A stretch of 64,000 bases of DNA from Nitrospira sp. CR1.1 (lineage in GTDB: Bacteria > Nitrospirota > Nitrospiria > Nitrospirales > Nitrospiraceae): positions 62,001-126,000 of the forward strand of contig WIAF01000008.1 of assembly GCA_014055465.1 (NCBI GenBank). Reading direction: 5' to 3'. Positions 45,693-54,674 of this stretch are shown here, piece after piece (position 1 is the first letter of the stretch; each line of letters opens with the position of its first letter). The position numbers and the translations under genes are program-made. The notes beneath the pieces were generated by a model. That model saw only the letters and a program-made list of their open reading frames with translations. It ran no database searches and was not told where the DNA came from.

Positions 45693-47095
45693 TGGGAAAA
45701 TCATTGCCGGTACTCAATATCCCGTTTCTTGGGGATAAGCTCGAGTCACTTCAGCAGCAGATCTCGAAGTTCATCTCCCCGACCTCTCCGGCGGCAGCGC
45801 CAAATGACGGCCGGACCGTTGATGACTTCAAACCCTATCTTGTTGCCCTAAACCTTACCAAGCGATGCAATCTCAAGTGCGACCATTGTTATCTCGACGC
45901 CACGACGAAAGCCGGCGGCGGATCAGATGAACTCAGCACGGAAGAATGCTTCCGTCTCATCGATCAAATTGCCGAGGTGAATAAAGGGTGTCTGCTGGTC
46001 ATCACCGGCGGAGAACCGCTTGTCCGTCCGGACATTCTCGACATTGCCCGCCATGCAGTAGGACTGGGCTTTATCGTCGTCTTTGGCACCAACGGCATGT
46101 TGATCAACGATCGCATGGCCAAGACATTGGTAGAAATCGGCGTGATGGGAGTCGGTATCAGCATCGATTCGCTCAATCCCGACAAGCATGACCACTTTCG
46201 CGGAGTACCGGGTGCATTTGCCAGCGCACTGGCCGGTATCGAGGCGTGCAAGCGCAATGGACTTCAATTCCAAGTGCATTTCAGCGCCCAGCCCATGAAC
46301 TATCAGGAGCTGCCTGCCGTGGTGGAATGGGCCCATACTCTCGGCGCGCGGGTCCTGAACGTGTTCTTCATGGTCTGCACCGGACGCGGCGAAGAACTGA
46401 CGGACATTACACCCCAACAATACGAAGAAGTGCTGGGCTATCTGGTGGAGTGCCAGGACCAGTACAAGGACATGCTGGTTCGGGCGCGTTGTGCTCCGCA
46501 TTTCAAACGGCTGGCCTACGAAAAGGATCCCAATTCCCCGTTGACCAAAGCCACCGGGTACATGGGCGGCGGCTGCCTCGCCGGAACCAATTATGCGCGC
46601 GTCACGCCGAACGGCGAACTCACGCCCTGCCCCTATATGCCGCTGTCGGCTGGCAATGTCCGAGAGACGAGCTTCGCTGATTTGTGGGAACGGTCGGATG
46701 TGTTCAATTCCTTCCGCTACCCGCAGCTGAAGGGGAAATGCGGAGATTGCGAATACACGGATATCTGCGGAGGCTGCCGGGCACGTCCCTATGTGGATCA
46801 TGGCGACTGGCTGGATGAGGACCAATGGTGTCTCTACACGCCCAAGGGCGGCGAGAAGATCAAAGTCGCATTCAACACACCCGAGGAAAGCGAAGTTGCG
46901 TGGGATAACGCTTCAGAGCTTCGACTCAGCCGGATTCCCTACTTTCTCCGTGCCATGGTGAAGAAGGGCGTGGAACGGCATGCCCGTGAAAACGGTATTA
47001 CCCTCGTAACCGTCGAATTGATGGAAGAGCTGCGAAAGAAACGTTTCGGAAACGACGCGCCGGTCTTCAATTTCGATATGAGAGGGAAGGACTAG
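45692..47095 (+). CDS. NirJ/AhbC-like radical SAM-SPASM protein with C-terminal PCP_red domain
   Basis: The 467-residue protein has the radical SAM motif CNLKCDHCYLD, GGEPLVRPD, a SPASM-type C-terminal cluster region (GGCLAGTNYARV, then CGDCEYTDICGGCRARP) and a final PCP_red-like domain (about 405-455, WDNASELRLSRIPYFLRAMVK). NirJ and AhbC remove propionate or acetate side chains in haem d1 and alternative haem synthesis, so tetrapyrrole chemistry is the best guess. The SPASM segment is also shared with peptide-modifying enzymes, which remains an alternative. The gene overlaps the UspA/PCP_red gene by 1 bp (TGATG), so the two are coupled, and both carry the same rare domain. Confidence 0.85.
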   Translation: MGKSLPVLNIPFLGDKLESLQQQISKFISPTSPAAAPNDGRTVDDFKPYLVALNLTKRCNLKCDHCYLDATTKAGGGSDELSTEECFRLIDQIAEVNKGCLLVITGGEPLVRPDILDIARHAVGLGFIVVFGTNGMLINDRMAKTLVEIGVMGVGISIDSLNPDKHDHFRGVPGAFASALAGIEACKRNGLQFQVHFSAQPMNYQELPAVVEWAHTLGARVLNVFFMVCTGRGEELTDITPQQYEEVLGYLVECQDQYKDMLVRARCAPHFKRLAYEKDPNSPLTKATGYMGGGCLAGTNYARVTPNGELTPCPYMPLSAGNVRETSFADLWERSDVFNSFRYPQLKGKCGDCEYTDICGGCRARPYVDHGDWLDEDQWCLYTPKGGEKIKVAFNTPEESEVAWDNASELRLSRIPYFLRAMVKKGVERHARENGITLVTVELMEELRKKRFGNDAPVFNFDMRGKD

Positions 47096-47164
47096 GAGCC
47101 GGCGAGAGACACGTGCCTACGGGAGACCACACTCCCTGCGCTATCCGCCCCTGGCCGATCTAGA

Positions 47165-47680
47165 ATGGATTCCGTACAAAGCATTTTCCTTGACCTGAAT
47201 CAGCTGATTCCAATCGTCAATCACTGGTTCCATCTCCTCTCAGCCGTCATCTGGATCGGCGGGCTCGCGTTCATCGTGATGGCCGTCAAGCCGGGACTCC
47301 GGGAATCCGCCCTGCCCAAGGAATATGTTCGCCCCATCACTGACGCCTTTTACAAGCATTACAAGCGGGTGGCGGGGATCCTGTTGGTCGTCTTGCTGTT
47401 CACCGGTGGCATCAACCTCCATTACGTCAATCAGATCTTCGTCTCGCAGACTGGCCAGGGCATGCAGAACCATCCAAAATACCTCTGGATTTTCTGCATC
47501 AAGCTGATCTTAGTCCTGTGCCTCCTCACGCTGTTCCTCTATACCGTCATTTTCAAATCAGATCAGGACGAAGAAGAGGAAGGCGACAATTACGAGTCGA
47601 TTCCCTTTCAACGCGCCGCGCTCTGGATGGGGTTCTTCATCATCCTCTGCGCCGCCGCGATGAAACATCTCCATCAGTAG
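47165..47680 (+). CDS. CopD/HemJ-like four-helix membrane protein
   Basis: The 171-residue protein has four hydrophobic segments. The first contains HWFHLLSAVIWIGGLAFI, similar to the haem-binding-type His helix of CopD and HemJ (protoporphyrinogen oxidase) proteins, and a conserved-looking final KHLHQ. An acidic loop (DQDEEEEGDN) separates helices 3 and 4. Following two tetrapyrrole-type radical SAM genes, a role in haem handling or electron transfer is a reasonable inference. It is the last gene before a regulatory gap. Confidence 0.65.
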   Translation: MDSVQSIFLDLNQLIPIVNHWFHLLSAVIWIGGLAFIVMAVKPGLRESALPKEYVRPITDAFYKHYKRVAGILLVVLLFTGGINLHYVNQIFVSQTGQGMQNHPKYLWIFCIKLILVLCLLTLFLYTVIFKSDQDEEEEGDNYESIPFQRAALWMGFFIILCAAAMKHLHQ

Positions 47681-47719
47681 TCCATTCCCCTCCTCCTCAA
47701 CTGCGTTCTCCGCTACGCT

Positions 47720-47771
47720 GTATCTCTTCGGATACCTCTTCTGCTTGAGATGCTCGATACCTGCTTGATAC
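47720..47771 (+). promoter_or_regulatory. Palindrome element with extra half-sites (upstream of RoxA-like gene)
   Basis: 47720-47735 reads GTATC-TCTTCG-GATAC, a perfect match to the tandem elements elsewhere in the window. The expected second palindrome at +21 is absent; instead two direct GATAC half-sites stand at 47756 and 47767. A sigma-54 promoter starts 130 bp after the palindrome. This is probably a variant of the same regulatory element. It fills most of the 355-bp gap 47681-48035 together with that promoter. Confidence 0.6.
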
Positions 47772-47864
47772 CGGGCTAGACTGGTTTCAAATCTGCTCCC
47801 CCCACGCACTTTCTCAAAAATACATGGCTTTCATGTACCGATCCAGGTACCCTTCCCGCACCCA

Positions 47865-47880
47865 TGGCATATGAGTTGCT
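47865..47880 (+). promoter_or_regulatory. Sigma-54 promoter for RoxA-like cytochrome
   Basis: TGGCAT-ATGAG-TTGCT matches TGGCAC-N5-TTGC at 9 of 10 fixed bases, with GG and GC 12 bp apart. The leader to the start at 48036 is longer (about 156 bp) than in the other copies. Confidence 0.65.
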
Positions 47881-48035
47881 TTTCATACTCTGGTGGACTG
47901 AGTACGTCCCGCATCAGAACCGCAGAGCCATGTCGCTGAGAGCGAAAGAATGGTCCCTAGGCATCAGGTTGATGAACGTCTGGATTGATCATGCATAATC
48001 CTTCGGCCAATCCCTCCACTATGAGGAGTCGAATT

Positions 48036-49769
48036 ATGTATTTCCTCCCTCGACGCGTCTTGGCGCTTGTCGCGATCCTCTGTGCATTGTCGACCGTCCA
48101 TTGCCAGGCAATTGACCTTCCTCCTCCGCACACAGACAGTTCCTCCGACACTCAAGGATGGACGGAGCAAGACCGGCAACAGTGGTACCATACGTCCGCC
48201 GGCACCCTGTTGCTCCCGTATGATTGGTTCGTCGTCCTGGAAGACGAGCCACTGAAGAACAATTTCTCCCGAACGGGCATCATTCCCGACCCGACCCATC
48301 CCGACAAACTCCCGATCGGATTTACGAAGGCCGAAGGGCCGAACGTCCCGGAGCCGACTATTGGGTTAACTTGTGCATTCTGCCACACGACTCAATTCAC
48401 CTACCGAGGCAACCCGGTTCGTATCGAAGGGGGGCCATCCCTCCAATACAACCAGCGTTTCCTGCACATACTGCTGGAGAGTCTTGGTGAGTTGAAAGCG
48501 CCCGATAAATTCCAGGCCTTCGCGGTTCGCGTTCTACAGCGCCGTGGACAGCCGCTGACTCAAGAGAATATCACTGCCTTAGCCATACAATTTTCACGAG
48601 TTATGAAGGACCTGGTCGCCAGAGGTGGAAGAGATGCCTCACCGGCGCTGTGGGGGCCTGGACGGTTCGATGCGCTCGGGCGTGGCGGCAATACAGTCTT
48701 CGCACCGCTCAATCCGGACAACCTCAGGCCTGCCAACGCGCCGGTGAGCATTCCGCCGCTCTGGGGTGTGTGGGAATATGACTGGGTACAGTGGGCCGGC
48801 TCCATCCAACATCCGCTCGCCAGAAATATCGCCCAAGTCATTGGGGTAAACGCGGCCCTCTTCTCCTGGACAAAAACCTCTCCGCACACGCCTTCGGAAA
48901 AGAGAGAGATCTTTCGGTCGTCGGTTGATGTCGCCTCGTTGAAAACTTTGGAAGACCTGGCGAAACGGCTGCACCCACCCAGATGGCCGACGAGTTTTCC
49001 TCCGATCAATCGCGAGTTGGCTGCAAGAGGAAAAGATCTCTATCACGGCAACCAGCTCAAGGGCCTGCCGAATCTCTGCGCCCATTGCCATGTCGCCACG
49101 AAGCTCGATTCGCCGAATCCGAATGGCCCGAGCCTGCACGTCACGATGATCCCTCAGAAGGAGGTCGGCACCGACAGCCTGTATCTGGAGAATTTTTCCC
49201 GGCGTACCGTTGACCTCGAACGTCTTGGATTGGGCCGCCTCTCGGCCAAAGACGCTTCCCAGTTGGTGACTACGGAATTGATGACCCTCACCGGTGCGGA
49301 GAGCGACCCTGACTACCAACATCTCACCAACACGTGGCGGGACAAGGCTCAATATATCGCGCGCCCGCATCTCGCCGTCTGGGCAACCGCTCCATTCCTT
49401 CACAATGGGTCCGTTCCCAACCTCTACGCACTACTTTCTCCGGCTAAGGATCGGCCTGCCTGCTTTTATCTCAGTCCGAACATGGAATTCGATCCGGTGA
49501 AGGTCGGCTTCGTCGTCTCGGAATGCCACGATTCTCCGACCTTCCGCGATCCATTGGCAGGGTTTGAATTTAAAACTCAGCTTCCAGGCAACAGCATGGA
49601 AGGGCATGAATTCAAAGGGTCTCACTGCGGGTCAGAGGTGGCGGAACCCGGTGTACTAGGATGTGAAATACCGATCGCTGATCGCTGGGCCATCATCGAG
49701 TACCTGAAGACCTGTGACCTCGACCGCCTTGTGATACGGAATGCCCCGGTCTGCCGGGATCTTGAATAA
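48036..49769 (+). CDS. RoxA-like dihaem c-type cytochrome
   Basis: The ATG at 48036 has GAGGAG upstream and directly precedes a signal peptide (VLALVAILCALSTVHC-QA). The 577-residue protein has two haem c motifs, CAFCH (about 113) and CAHCH (about 347), and the ARPHLAVWATAPFLHNGSVPNLY segment characteristic of the RoxA/rubber oxygenase-like dihaem group related to bacterial cytochrome c peroxidases. It should be periplasmic or secreted. Substrates in the family range from peroxide to hydrocarbon double bonds; which applies is not visible. It is preceded by a sigma-54 promoter and palindrome and followed by a sensor kinase and a FadL-type porin. Confidence 0.82.
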   Translation: MYFLPRRVLALVAILCALSTVHCQAIDLPPPHTDSSSDTQGWTEQDRQQWYHTSAGTLLLPYDWFVVLEDEPLKNNFSRTGIIPDPTHPDKLPIGFTKAEGPNVPEPTIGLTCAFCHTTQFTYRGNPVRIEGGPSLQYNQRFLHILLESLGELKAPDKFQAFAVRVLQRRGQPLTQENITALAIQFSRVMKDLVARGGRDASPALWGPGRFDALGRGGNTVFAPLNPDNLRPANAPVSIPPLWGVWEYDWVQWAGSIQHPLARNIAQVIGVNAALFSWTKTSPHTPSEKREIFRSSVDVASLKTLEDLAKRLHPPRWPTSFPPINRELAARGKDLYHGNQLKGLPNLCAHCHVATKLDSPNPNGPSLHVTMIPQKEVGTDSLYLENFSRRTVDLERLGLGRLSAKDASQLVTTELMTLTGAESDPDYQHLTNTWRDKAQYIARPHLAVWATAPFLHNGSVPNLYALLSPAKDRPACFYLSPNMEFDPVKVGFVVSECHDSPTFRDPLAGFEFKTQLPGNSMEGHEFKGSHCGSEVAEPGVLGCEIPIADRWAIIEYLKTCDLDRLVIRNAPVCRDLE

Positions 49770-49857
49770 CATACCCCGCCCGGGAGGCGAGCGCTCCTTG
49801 ACCGTGACGGTATGATGGACTCGCCTCCGGCAGACCGGTTACGTATGTTCCGGCCGC

Positions 49858-49874
49858 CACGGCACGCTGCCGTG
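49858..49874. promoter_or_regulatory. Short palindrome upstream of the V4R kinase
   Basis: CACGGCA-CGC-TGCCGTG, 7-bp arms, lies 33 bp before the kinase start. There is no T-run, so it is not a simple terminator. It could be an operator or an attenuating hairpin. Confidence 0.3.
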
Positions 49875-49906
49875 AGGCGTCACACAGGGAATCAGGCTGC
49901 TCCCAT

Positions 49907-52624
49907 ATGACCGACCTTCTCTCGAATGACCACTCAATTCTCGAGCGTCCGTTCATGGAATTTCGCCCTTTCGGCCTGAACGATAAGGGCGAAAAGATCT
50001 CCGATATCAGCGGCGTTGTCGTCCAATCCAACGTGGATTACATGTGCGACTACCTCGGCCGCACCGCCGGCTCCGCGAAAGCGGCCGAAGCCCTGGATCA
50101 ACTCTGCCGTCTGCTCAATGCCCGCCTCCCTGACCGCACCTATCACGTGACACCCGATTTTCTTCGCAACATCTGGAATAGTTACTCCTACGAATTCGTG
50201 TGTTACCTAAGAGAATTCTGCGAACAGTTATCCGGAGACCCCCAGTTCCACGTCAACGTGGGAACGGACCGGAAGGTTCCGCCTCTCATCCAGATTCTCT
50301 GCCGCCCGTTTTCAACCCAGCAACTCTATAAGATGTGGCCCTCCTTCGGACGGAAGTATGTCCGCGATGTGTTGGAGTTCGAAGTCGGTCGGGTGACCAG
50401 ACGCTCGGCCGTTCTTCGCATGACATTTACGGAACGGGCCCTTGTCCAATTCGGTCCCTACCGGAAACGCTGCGTCGACGTGATCTGCCTGTCCTGCAAG
50501 AGCAGCATCGCGCGCGTGCAAACGCAGCTGCACGGCACACCGGCCGCCACGGTCAAAGACCTCTCGTGCACCGCCAAGGGCGATCCATACTGCGAATGGG
50601 AGTTTACCTGGACTCCGCAAGTCCGGAGTTCCATCCCCCTCGCCATGTGGACGCTGGTAGCCGGTGGCACCTTTACCTATGTCCACCTGCGTTGGCCCGA
50701 CGTTCCCACATTCGAAGCACTGGGGCTTGCCGCCGTTCCCGCCTCTCTCCTGTGGTGGATGATTACCAGCCATATGCGGCAGGCGACTAAACCCCTTCAG
50801 CGCTTGATCAAAGATCAAGAACAGGTTGTCGATGCCAGGCATGAGGAACTACGCGAAGCCTACCTCGAACAACAAAGCACGGCGGTGACGTTACGCCGGA
50901 AAGTGAACGACCTCACGACACTTCACCGCGCGGGATTGTTGTTCAGCTCGACGTTCGATCGCGAAGAGCTGCTGACCAATGTTTTGGACACCATCGTCCG
51001 CGATTTGCACTACGATCGCGCCATGATCACCCAGTTTGATCGAACCAGACAGGTCTCGCACGACTTTCGGGCGCGCGGTATCCCGCAGGAAGTAGCGGAT
51101 TTTTTGCGTACGCAGGAGGTGTCAGTCACCGACCCGGAGTCGGTGGAAGGCGCCGTGTTTTTGCGCGGCGAACCGGTGCTGACGAATAACGTGCATGAGA
51201 TCTGGGATCGATTGCACCCGTTCGATCAAAAATTGATCGCCATGGTCAATGTGAAATCCTTCATTACCGTTCCGCTGAAAACACACGACGCCGTGATTGG
51301 CTCACTTTCGGTCGATCGCACGCACAACCAGGCGCTGACCCAGGACGACCTCGACATGCTGATGACCTTGGCCAGTCAGGTGGCCATTGCCCTCGACAAT
51401 GCCCAAGCCTACCGGGAAATCGAGGCGCTCAACGCAGGATTGGAAGTCCGCGTTCGTGAACGGACCGCCGAATTGGAGGCGGCCAACGCGCAACTCAAGC
51501 AAATGGATCGGCTCAAATCAAAATTCCTCGCCCACGTCTCCCATGAATTGCGGACCCCTCTCACCAGCATCGTCGGGTTTGCGGACAATATGCTCGAGGG
51601 ACTGGTCGGCTCGCTCAACATGAAGCAGGAGCAATATCTGACCCGGATCAGAGCCAATGGAACCAGGCTCGCGCGCATGATCACCGATTTGCTCGATCTC
51701 TCCCGGGTCGAAGCGGGCAAACTGGTTCTCTCCTTCGACCACGTGGCGCTGCAACCAGTGGTCAGCGACGTCATCGAACAACTCTCGCCTCTCGCGATCG
51801 CTAAACACTTACAGATCGAACTCCACAGTCCTGACCCGGCGCTGCTGGTCTGGGCCGATCCGGATCGCGTCAGCCAGATTTTGACGAATCTGCTGGATAA
51901 TGCTATCAAGTACACTCCGGAAGGGGGACACATTTCCATCAACCTTTCGGTCGGTGATCATGAGATGGCCCGTGTCGTCGTTCGCGACACCGGTCAAGGC
52001 ATCCCCGCCGACGCCCTGCCGAAACTCTTCGATCCGTTTTTCCGCGTGCACCATCAAGAGCGGAGCCAGACGAAGGGGTTAGGCCTCGGGCTGGCGATTG
52101 TGAAAGATTTGGTGGATCTGCACGGCGGCAGCATCATGGTTCACAGCACGGTTGATGAAGGCACGGAGTTTTCGTTCACCCTGCCTCTACACTCGCGTGC
52201 GCCAGAACCCGCTGCTCCACTCCCTGCCGCCCGACGCAGACTGCTGGTGGTCGATGACGACACAGATATTTGCGACCTTCTGCGTGATCGGCTGGAATCG
52301 GACGGATTTCACGTCGACACGGCTACAGACGGTGGAACGGCCTTGCGCATCCTGGCGGAGGCGCCAATCGACGGGGTGTTGCTGGACATCGCCTTACCGG
52401 AGATGGATGGCCTTGAGGTGTTGCGACAACTGCGCCCCCAACAACCTTCGTTGCCGGTGGTGATGATGACGGCCGTAGAGGCGTTGGATCGCGCCATGGC
52501 GGCAGTAGAAGCCGGCGCACAGGGATATCTCCTCAAACCATTCGACGCCGCCCGCTTGCGACACATCGTCGACCACTGGTTCCTGGCCGGCTCGAGCAAA
52601 ACGGACCCGAGCATAGGACGATAA
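49907..52624 (+). CDS. V4R-domain hybrid histidine kinase
   Basis: The 905-residue protein has an N-terminal sensory region (about 1-235) ending in LSCTAKGDPYCEWEF, the Cys-rich signature of V4R/XylR-N-like domains that bind small hydrophobic or aromatic ligands. Two hydrophobic segments follow (about 245-290), then a GAF domain (about 330-495), HisKA with SHELRTPLTS, HATPase_c (DTGQGIP, GLGLGLAI) and a C-terminal receiver with VDDDTD and LLDIALPEMDG. It is likely a membrane-tethered sensor with its V4R part in the cytoplasm. The FadL-type porin gene starts 4 bp downstream, so the sensor and a hydrophobic-compound channel share a transcript. The ligand is inferred to be hydrophobic. Confidence 0.9.
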   Translation: MTDLLSNDHSILERPFMEFRPFGLNDKGEKISDISGVVVQSNVDYMCDYLGRTAGSAKAAEALDQLCRLLNARLPDRTYHVTPDFLRNIWNSYSYEFVCYLREFCEQLSGDPQFHVNVGTDRKVPPLIQILCRPFSTQQLYKMWPSFGRKYVRDVLEFEVGRVTRRSAVLRMTFTERALVQFGPYRKRCVDVICLSCKSSIARVQTQLHGTPAATVKDLSCTAKGDPYCEWEFTWTPQVRSSIPLAMWTLVAGGTFTYVHLRWPDVPTFEALGLAAVPASLLWWMITSHMRQATKPLQRLIKDQEQVVDARHEELREAYLEQQSTAVTLRRKVNDLTTLHRAGLLFSSTFDREELLTNVLDTIVRDLHYDRAMITQFDRTRQVSHDFRARGIPQEVADFLRTQEVSVTDPESVEGAVFLRGEPVLTNNVHEIWDRLHPFDQKLIAMVNVKSFITVPLKTHDAVIGSLSVDRTHNQALTQDDLDMLMTLASQVAIALDNAQAYREIEALNAGLEVRVRERTAELEAANAQLKQMDRLKSKFLAHVSHELRTPLTSIVGFADNMLEGLVGSLNMKQEQYLTRIRANGTRLARMITDLLDLSRVEAGKLVLSFDHVALQPVVSDVIEQLSPLAIAKHLQIELHSPDPALLVWADPDRVSQILTNLLDNAIKYTPEGGHISINLSVGDHEMARVVVRDTGQGIPADALPKLFDPFFRVHHQERSQTKGLGLGLAIVKDLVDLHGGSIMVHSTVDEGTEFSFTLPLHSRAPEPAAPLPAARRRLLVVDDDTDICDLLRDRLESDGFHVDTATDGGTALRILAEAPIDGVLLDIALPEMDGLEVLRQLRPQQPSLPVVMMTAVEALDRAMAAVEAGAQGYLLKPFDAARLRHIVDHWFLAGSSKTDPSIGR

Positions 52625-52628
52625 TGCT

Positions 52629-54017
52629 ATGATACGCTCTCGGAAATTCCGTCTCACCCTGGGACTGTCCCTGGTGCTGCTCCTCCCAGGTTTCTTCCTC
52701 GTGACGACTCCCGCTCAGGCGCAGAGCCCGCGTCTCCAGGGACAATCGGCTTCTGCCGCCGCCATGGGCAATGCGTTCGTCGCCCAAGCGGACGATCCAT
52801 CCGCATTGCATTACAACCCCGCCGGCATGACTCAGCTGCACGGATTTCAAACCCTCTTCGGCACCTCGCTGATCGGTGGAACCACTCAATTCACCAGTCC
52901 GACCGGCGCCCATGCGACAGGAGATCGCAACGGTAGCCTGGCCTGGCCTCCCCCCGGCCACGTCTACCTGGTCGCCAATCTGAAAGACCTCGGCTTCGCG
53001 GCGTTGGGAGATTTCAGCGCCGGAATCGGAATGAATAATCCTTTCGGCTCACTGACCAGATATCCGAACGATGGACCCTTTCGCAGCGCGTTGACCTTCA
53101 CCACGCTGCCCTTGCTCGATATCAAACCTACCCTTGCCTACAAGCTCAACGATCAACTGTCATTCGGCTTGGGGGCAGACATCTATACCTTTTCCGGGCT
53201 CTTCGGTGAGGGACACCTGGAGCAGAAATCTGTCTGGCCAGGGGGGTTAGGCATTCCAGCCGGCTCGCTGGTTGAAATCAACGGGAGTGATACCACCGCA
53301 GGCTTCAACGTCAGCCTCCTCTACACACCCTACCGCAACAGCGAGGGCAAGCCCCTCGTCAACATCGGCATGGTCTATCGCAGTCAGGCCACCTTCCATC
53401 TCACCGGAAACTTTTTGGTCAATGGCACGTCAATCGCCAACACGGCCGCCACCTTTGTCCTGCCGCAGGTCTTCTCCGGCGGCATCGCCGTCTGGCCGGT
53501 GCGCACGCCGGATCGCGAATGGAAGCTGGAATTCGATGTGGACTATGTCGGCTGGAAATCGAACCGGACCCTCGATATCCATTTATCCAACGGCGCCCTG
53601 CTTCCCTTTCCACAAAATTGGCAAAGCGGCTATACGGCGATGGTCGGAACCGAATATCGGTGGCTTCACCTGCCCGCCCTGCCGGATTGGGACATCGCCC
53701 TGCGGGCGGGATACATGAATCAGCAGACCCAGATTCCTGACCGCACCTTCAATCCAGGCGTCCCTTCGGCCAACTCACATATTCCTTCGGTCGGCATCGG
53801 ATTCGCCTGCTATGCCAATGGGTCGTTTCTCGGGCTGATACGGTGTGGCGATTTGGGGATAGGTCCGCTCAAACCAAAACTATTCGCCATCGATCTGGCG
53901 TACCAAGCCGCGCTGTATGAGGTGCGAACCGTCGCCGGCAATCAAAATCCCACCGTCGACGGACGCTACGATACCCTCATTCACGCCGGCTCACTCTCCT
54001 TGCGCTTCAACTACTAA
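52629..54017 (+). CDS. FadL/TodX-type outer-membrane porin
   Basis: The 462-residue protein has a signal peptide (LTLGLSLVLLLPGFFLVTTPAQAQ) and the FadL/OMPP1 hallmark near the mature N-terminus: SAAAMGNAFVAQADDPSALHYNPAGMTQL. Barrel strands alternate aromatic residues and end in SLRFNY. FadL-type channels take up long-chain fatty acids or aromatic hydrocarbons by lateral diffusion. It is coupled to the V4R sensor kinase gene with 4-bp spacing. Confidence 0.93.
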   Translation: MIRSRKFRLTLGLSLVLLLPGFFLVTTPAQAQSPRLQGQSASAAAMGNAFVAQADDPSALHYNPAGMTQLHGFQTLFGTSLIGGTTQFTSPTGAHATGDRNGSLAWPPPGHVYLVANLKDLGFAALGDFSAGIGMNNPFGSLTRYPNDGPFRSALTFTTLPLLDIKPTLAYKLNDQLSFGLGADIYTFSGLFGEGHLEQKSVWPGGLGIPAGSLVEINGSDTTAGFNVSLLYTPYRNSEGKPLVNIGMVYRSQATFHLTGNFLVNGTSIANTAATFVLPQVFSGGIAVWPVRTPDREWKLEFDVDYVGWKSNRTLDIHLSNGALLPFPQNWQSGYTAMVGTEYRWLHLPALPDWDIALRAGYMNQQTQIPDRTFNPGVPSANSHIPSVGIGFACYANGSFLGLIRCGDLGIGPLKPKLFAIDLAYQAALYEVRTVAGNQNPTVDGRYDTLIHAGSLSLRFNY

Positions 54018-54275
54018 GCAATTGGCCCTTACCTATGTGGGCCGCTCATGGATTGTCCTGACATGCTGGGCACTCGACGGCACAGTGATTGCTCTATTCA
54101 CGTATCGACAGAAGCACCTTTGGAAACCAGTCACCAAGCGCACCGTGCGCAAGCACATCGCGGCGTGGCGTAGAGCCGGTTCCCGTCGCCGGTTGTGTTC
54201 AACCGCCCGTATCTCACGCTTCCTGGATTGTGCCCATCCAGCGCTGAGTAGACCGCCTTCATCTCCACGCCATCT
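54018..54275. other. Gap without recognisable gene
   Basis: No frame here has a start with a ribosome site or a recognisable motif. It may be the 3' leader of the porin transcript, ending at the terminator at 54276. The full gene-free stretch runs to 54674 and also holds a palindrome element and a sigma-54 promoter. Confidence 0.4.
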
Positions 54276-54317
54276 GCCGCGTCTTCGTCCCTAACGGAGA
54301 CGCGGCACCTTTTTCCT
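54276..54317 (+). terminator. Rho-independent terminator
   Basis: A 9-bp stem GCCGCGTCT/AGACGCGGC with a 13-nt loop is followed by ACCTTTTTCC. It lies 259 bp after the FadL stop on the same strand and probably ends the kinase-porin transcript. Confidence 0.7.
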
Positions 54318-54428
54318 TTGTCTATTCGAGTGACGGGTCTCTGTCGATCTCTTTGGCTCTTTCGAGTTTCGAATTCCTCCGCCTACCCTATCCGCAGCTT
54401 TCGAACAAGAAGTTCAATGGGCGAATTC

Positions 54429-54465
54429 GTATCGCATTCGATACGTCACGAATCCGATCCGATAC
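54429..54465 (+). promoter_or_regulatory. Tandem palindrome element, copy 2 (upstream of small membrane protein)
   Basis: 54429-54444 reads GTATC-GCATTC-GATAC and 54450-54465 reads GAATC-CGATCC-GATAC, 21 bp apart. One base differs from a perfect double palindrome. It lies 121 bp before an exact sigma-54 promoter and 210 bp before the start at 54675. Confidence 0.8.
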
Positions 54466-54585
54466 ACCTTTCGGCTTTACGTATACTTGCGCAGGAACTA
54501 TTCGATCCTACCTTGGCGCGGGATGTCGTGAAAATATCTACAGATCTTCCCTCCGCACGTTCGTAGTTGAAAGTCTTGCCATTCA

Positions 54586-54600
54586 TGGCACAGGCTTTGC
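54586..54600 (+). promoter_or_regulatory. Sigma-54 promoter for small membrane protein 1
   Basis: TGGCAC-AGGCT-TTGC matches the sigma-54 consensus at all ten fixed bases, with GG and GC 12 bp apart. It is 75 bp before the start codon. Confidence 0.8.
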
Positions 54601-54674
54601 GCATCGGGTAGCCCATACTCGCTTCTCTGCGGATGGCTCACCGACGAGCGAACCCACCTCCAGGAGGTGTCATC

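Noticed and set aside
49858..49874. Terminator before the V4R kinase
   Set aside because: A perfect 7-bp-arm palindrome but with no T-run. Kept only as a possible operator.
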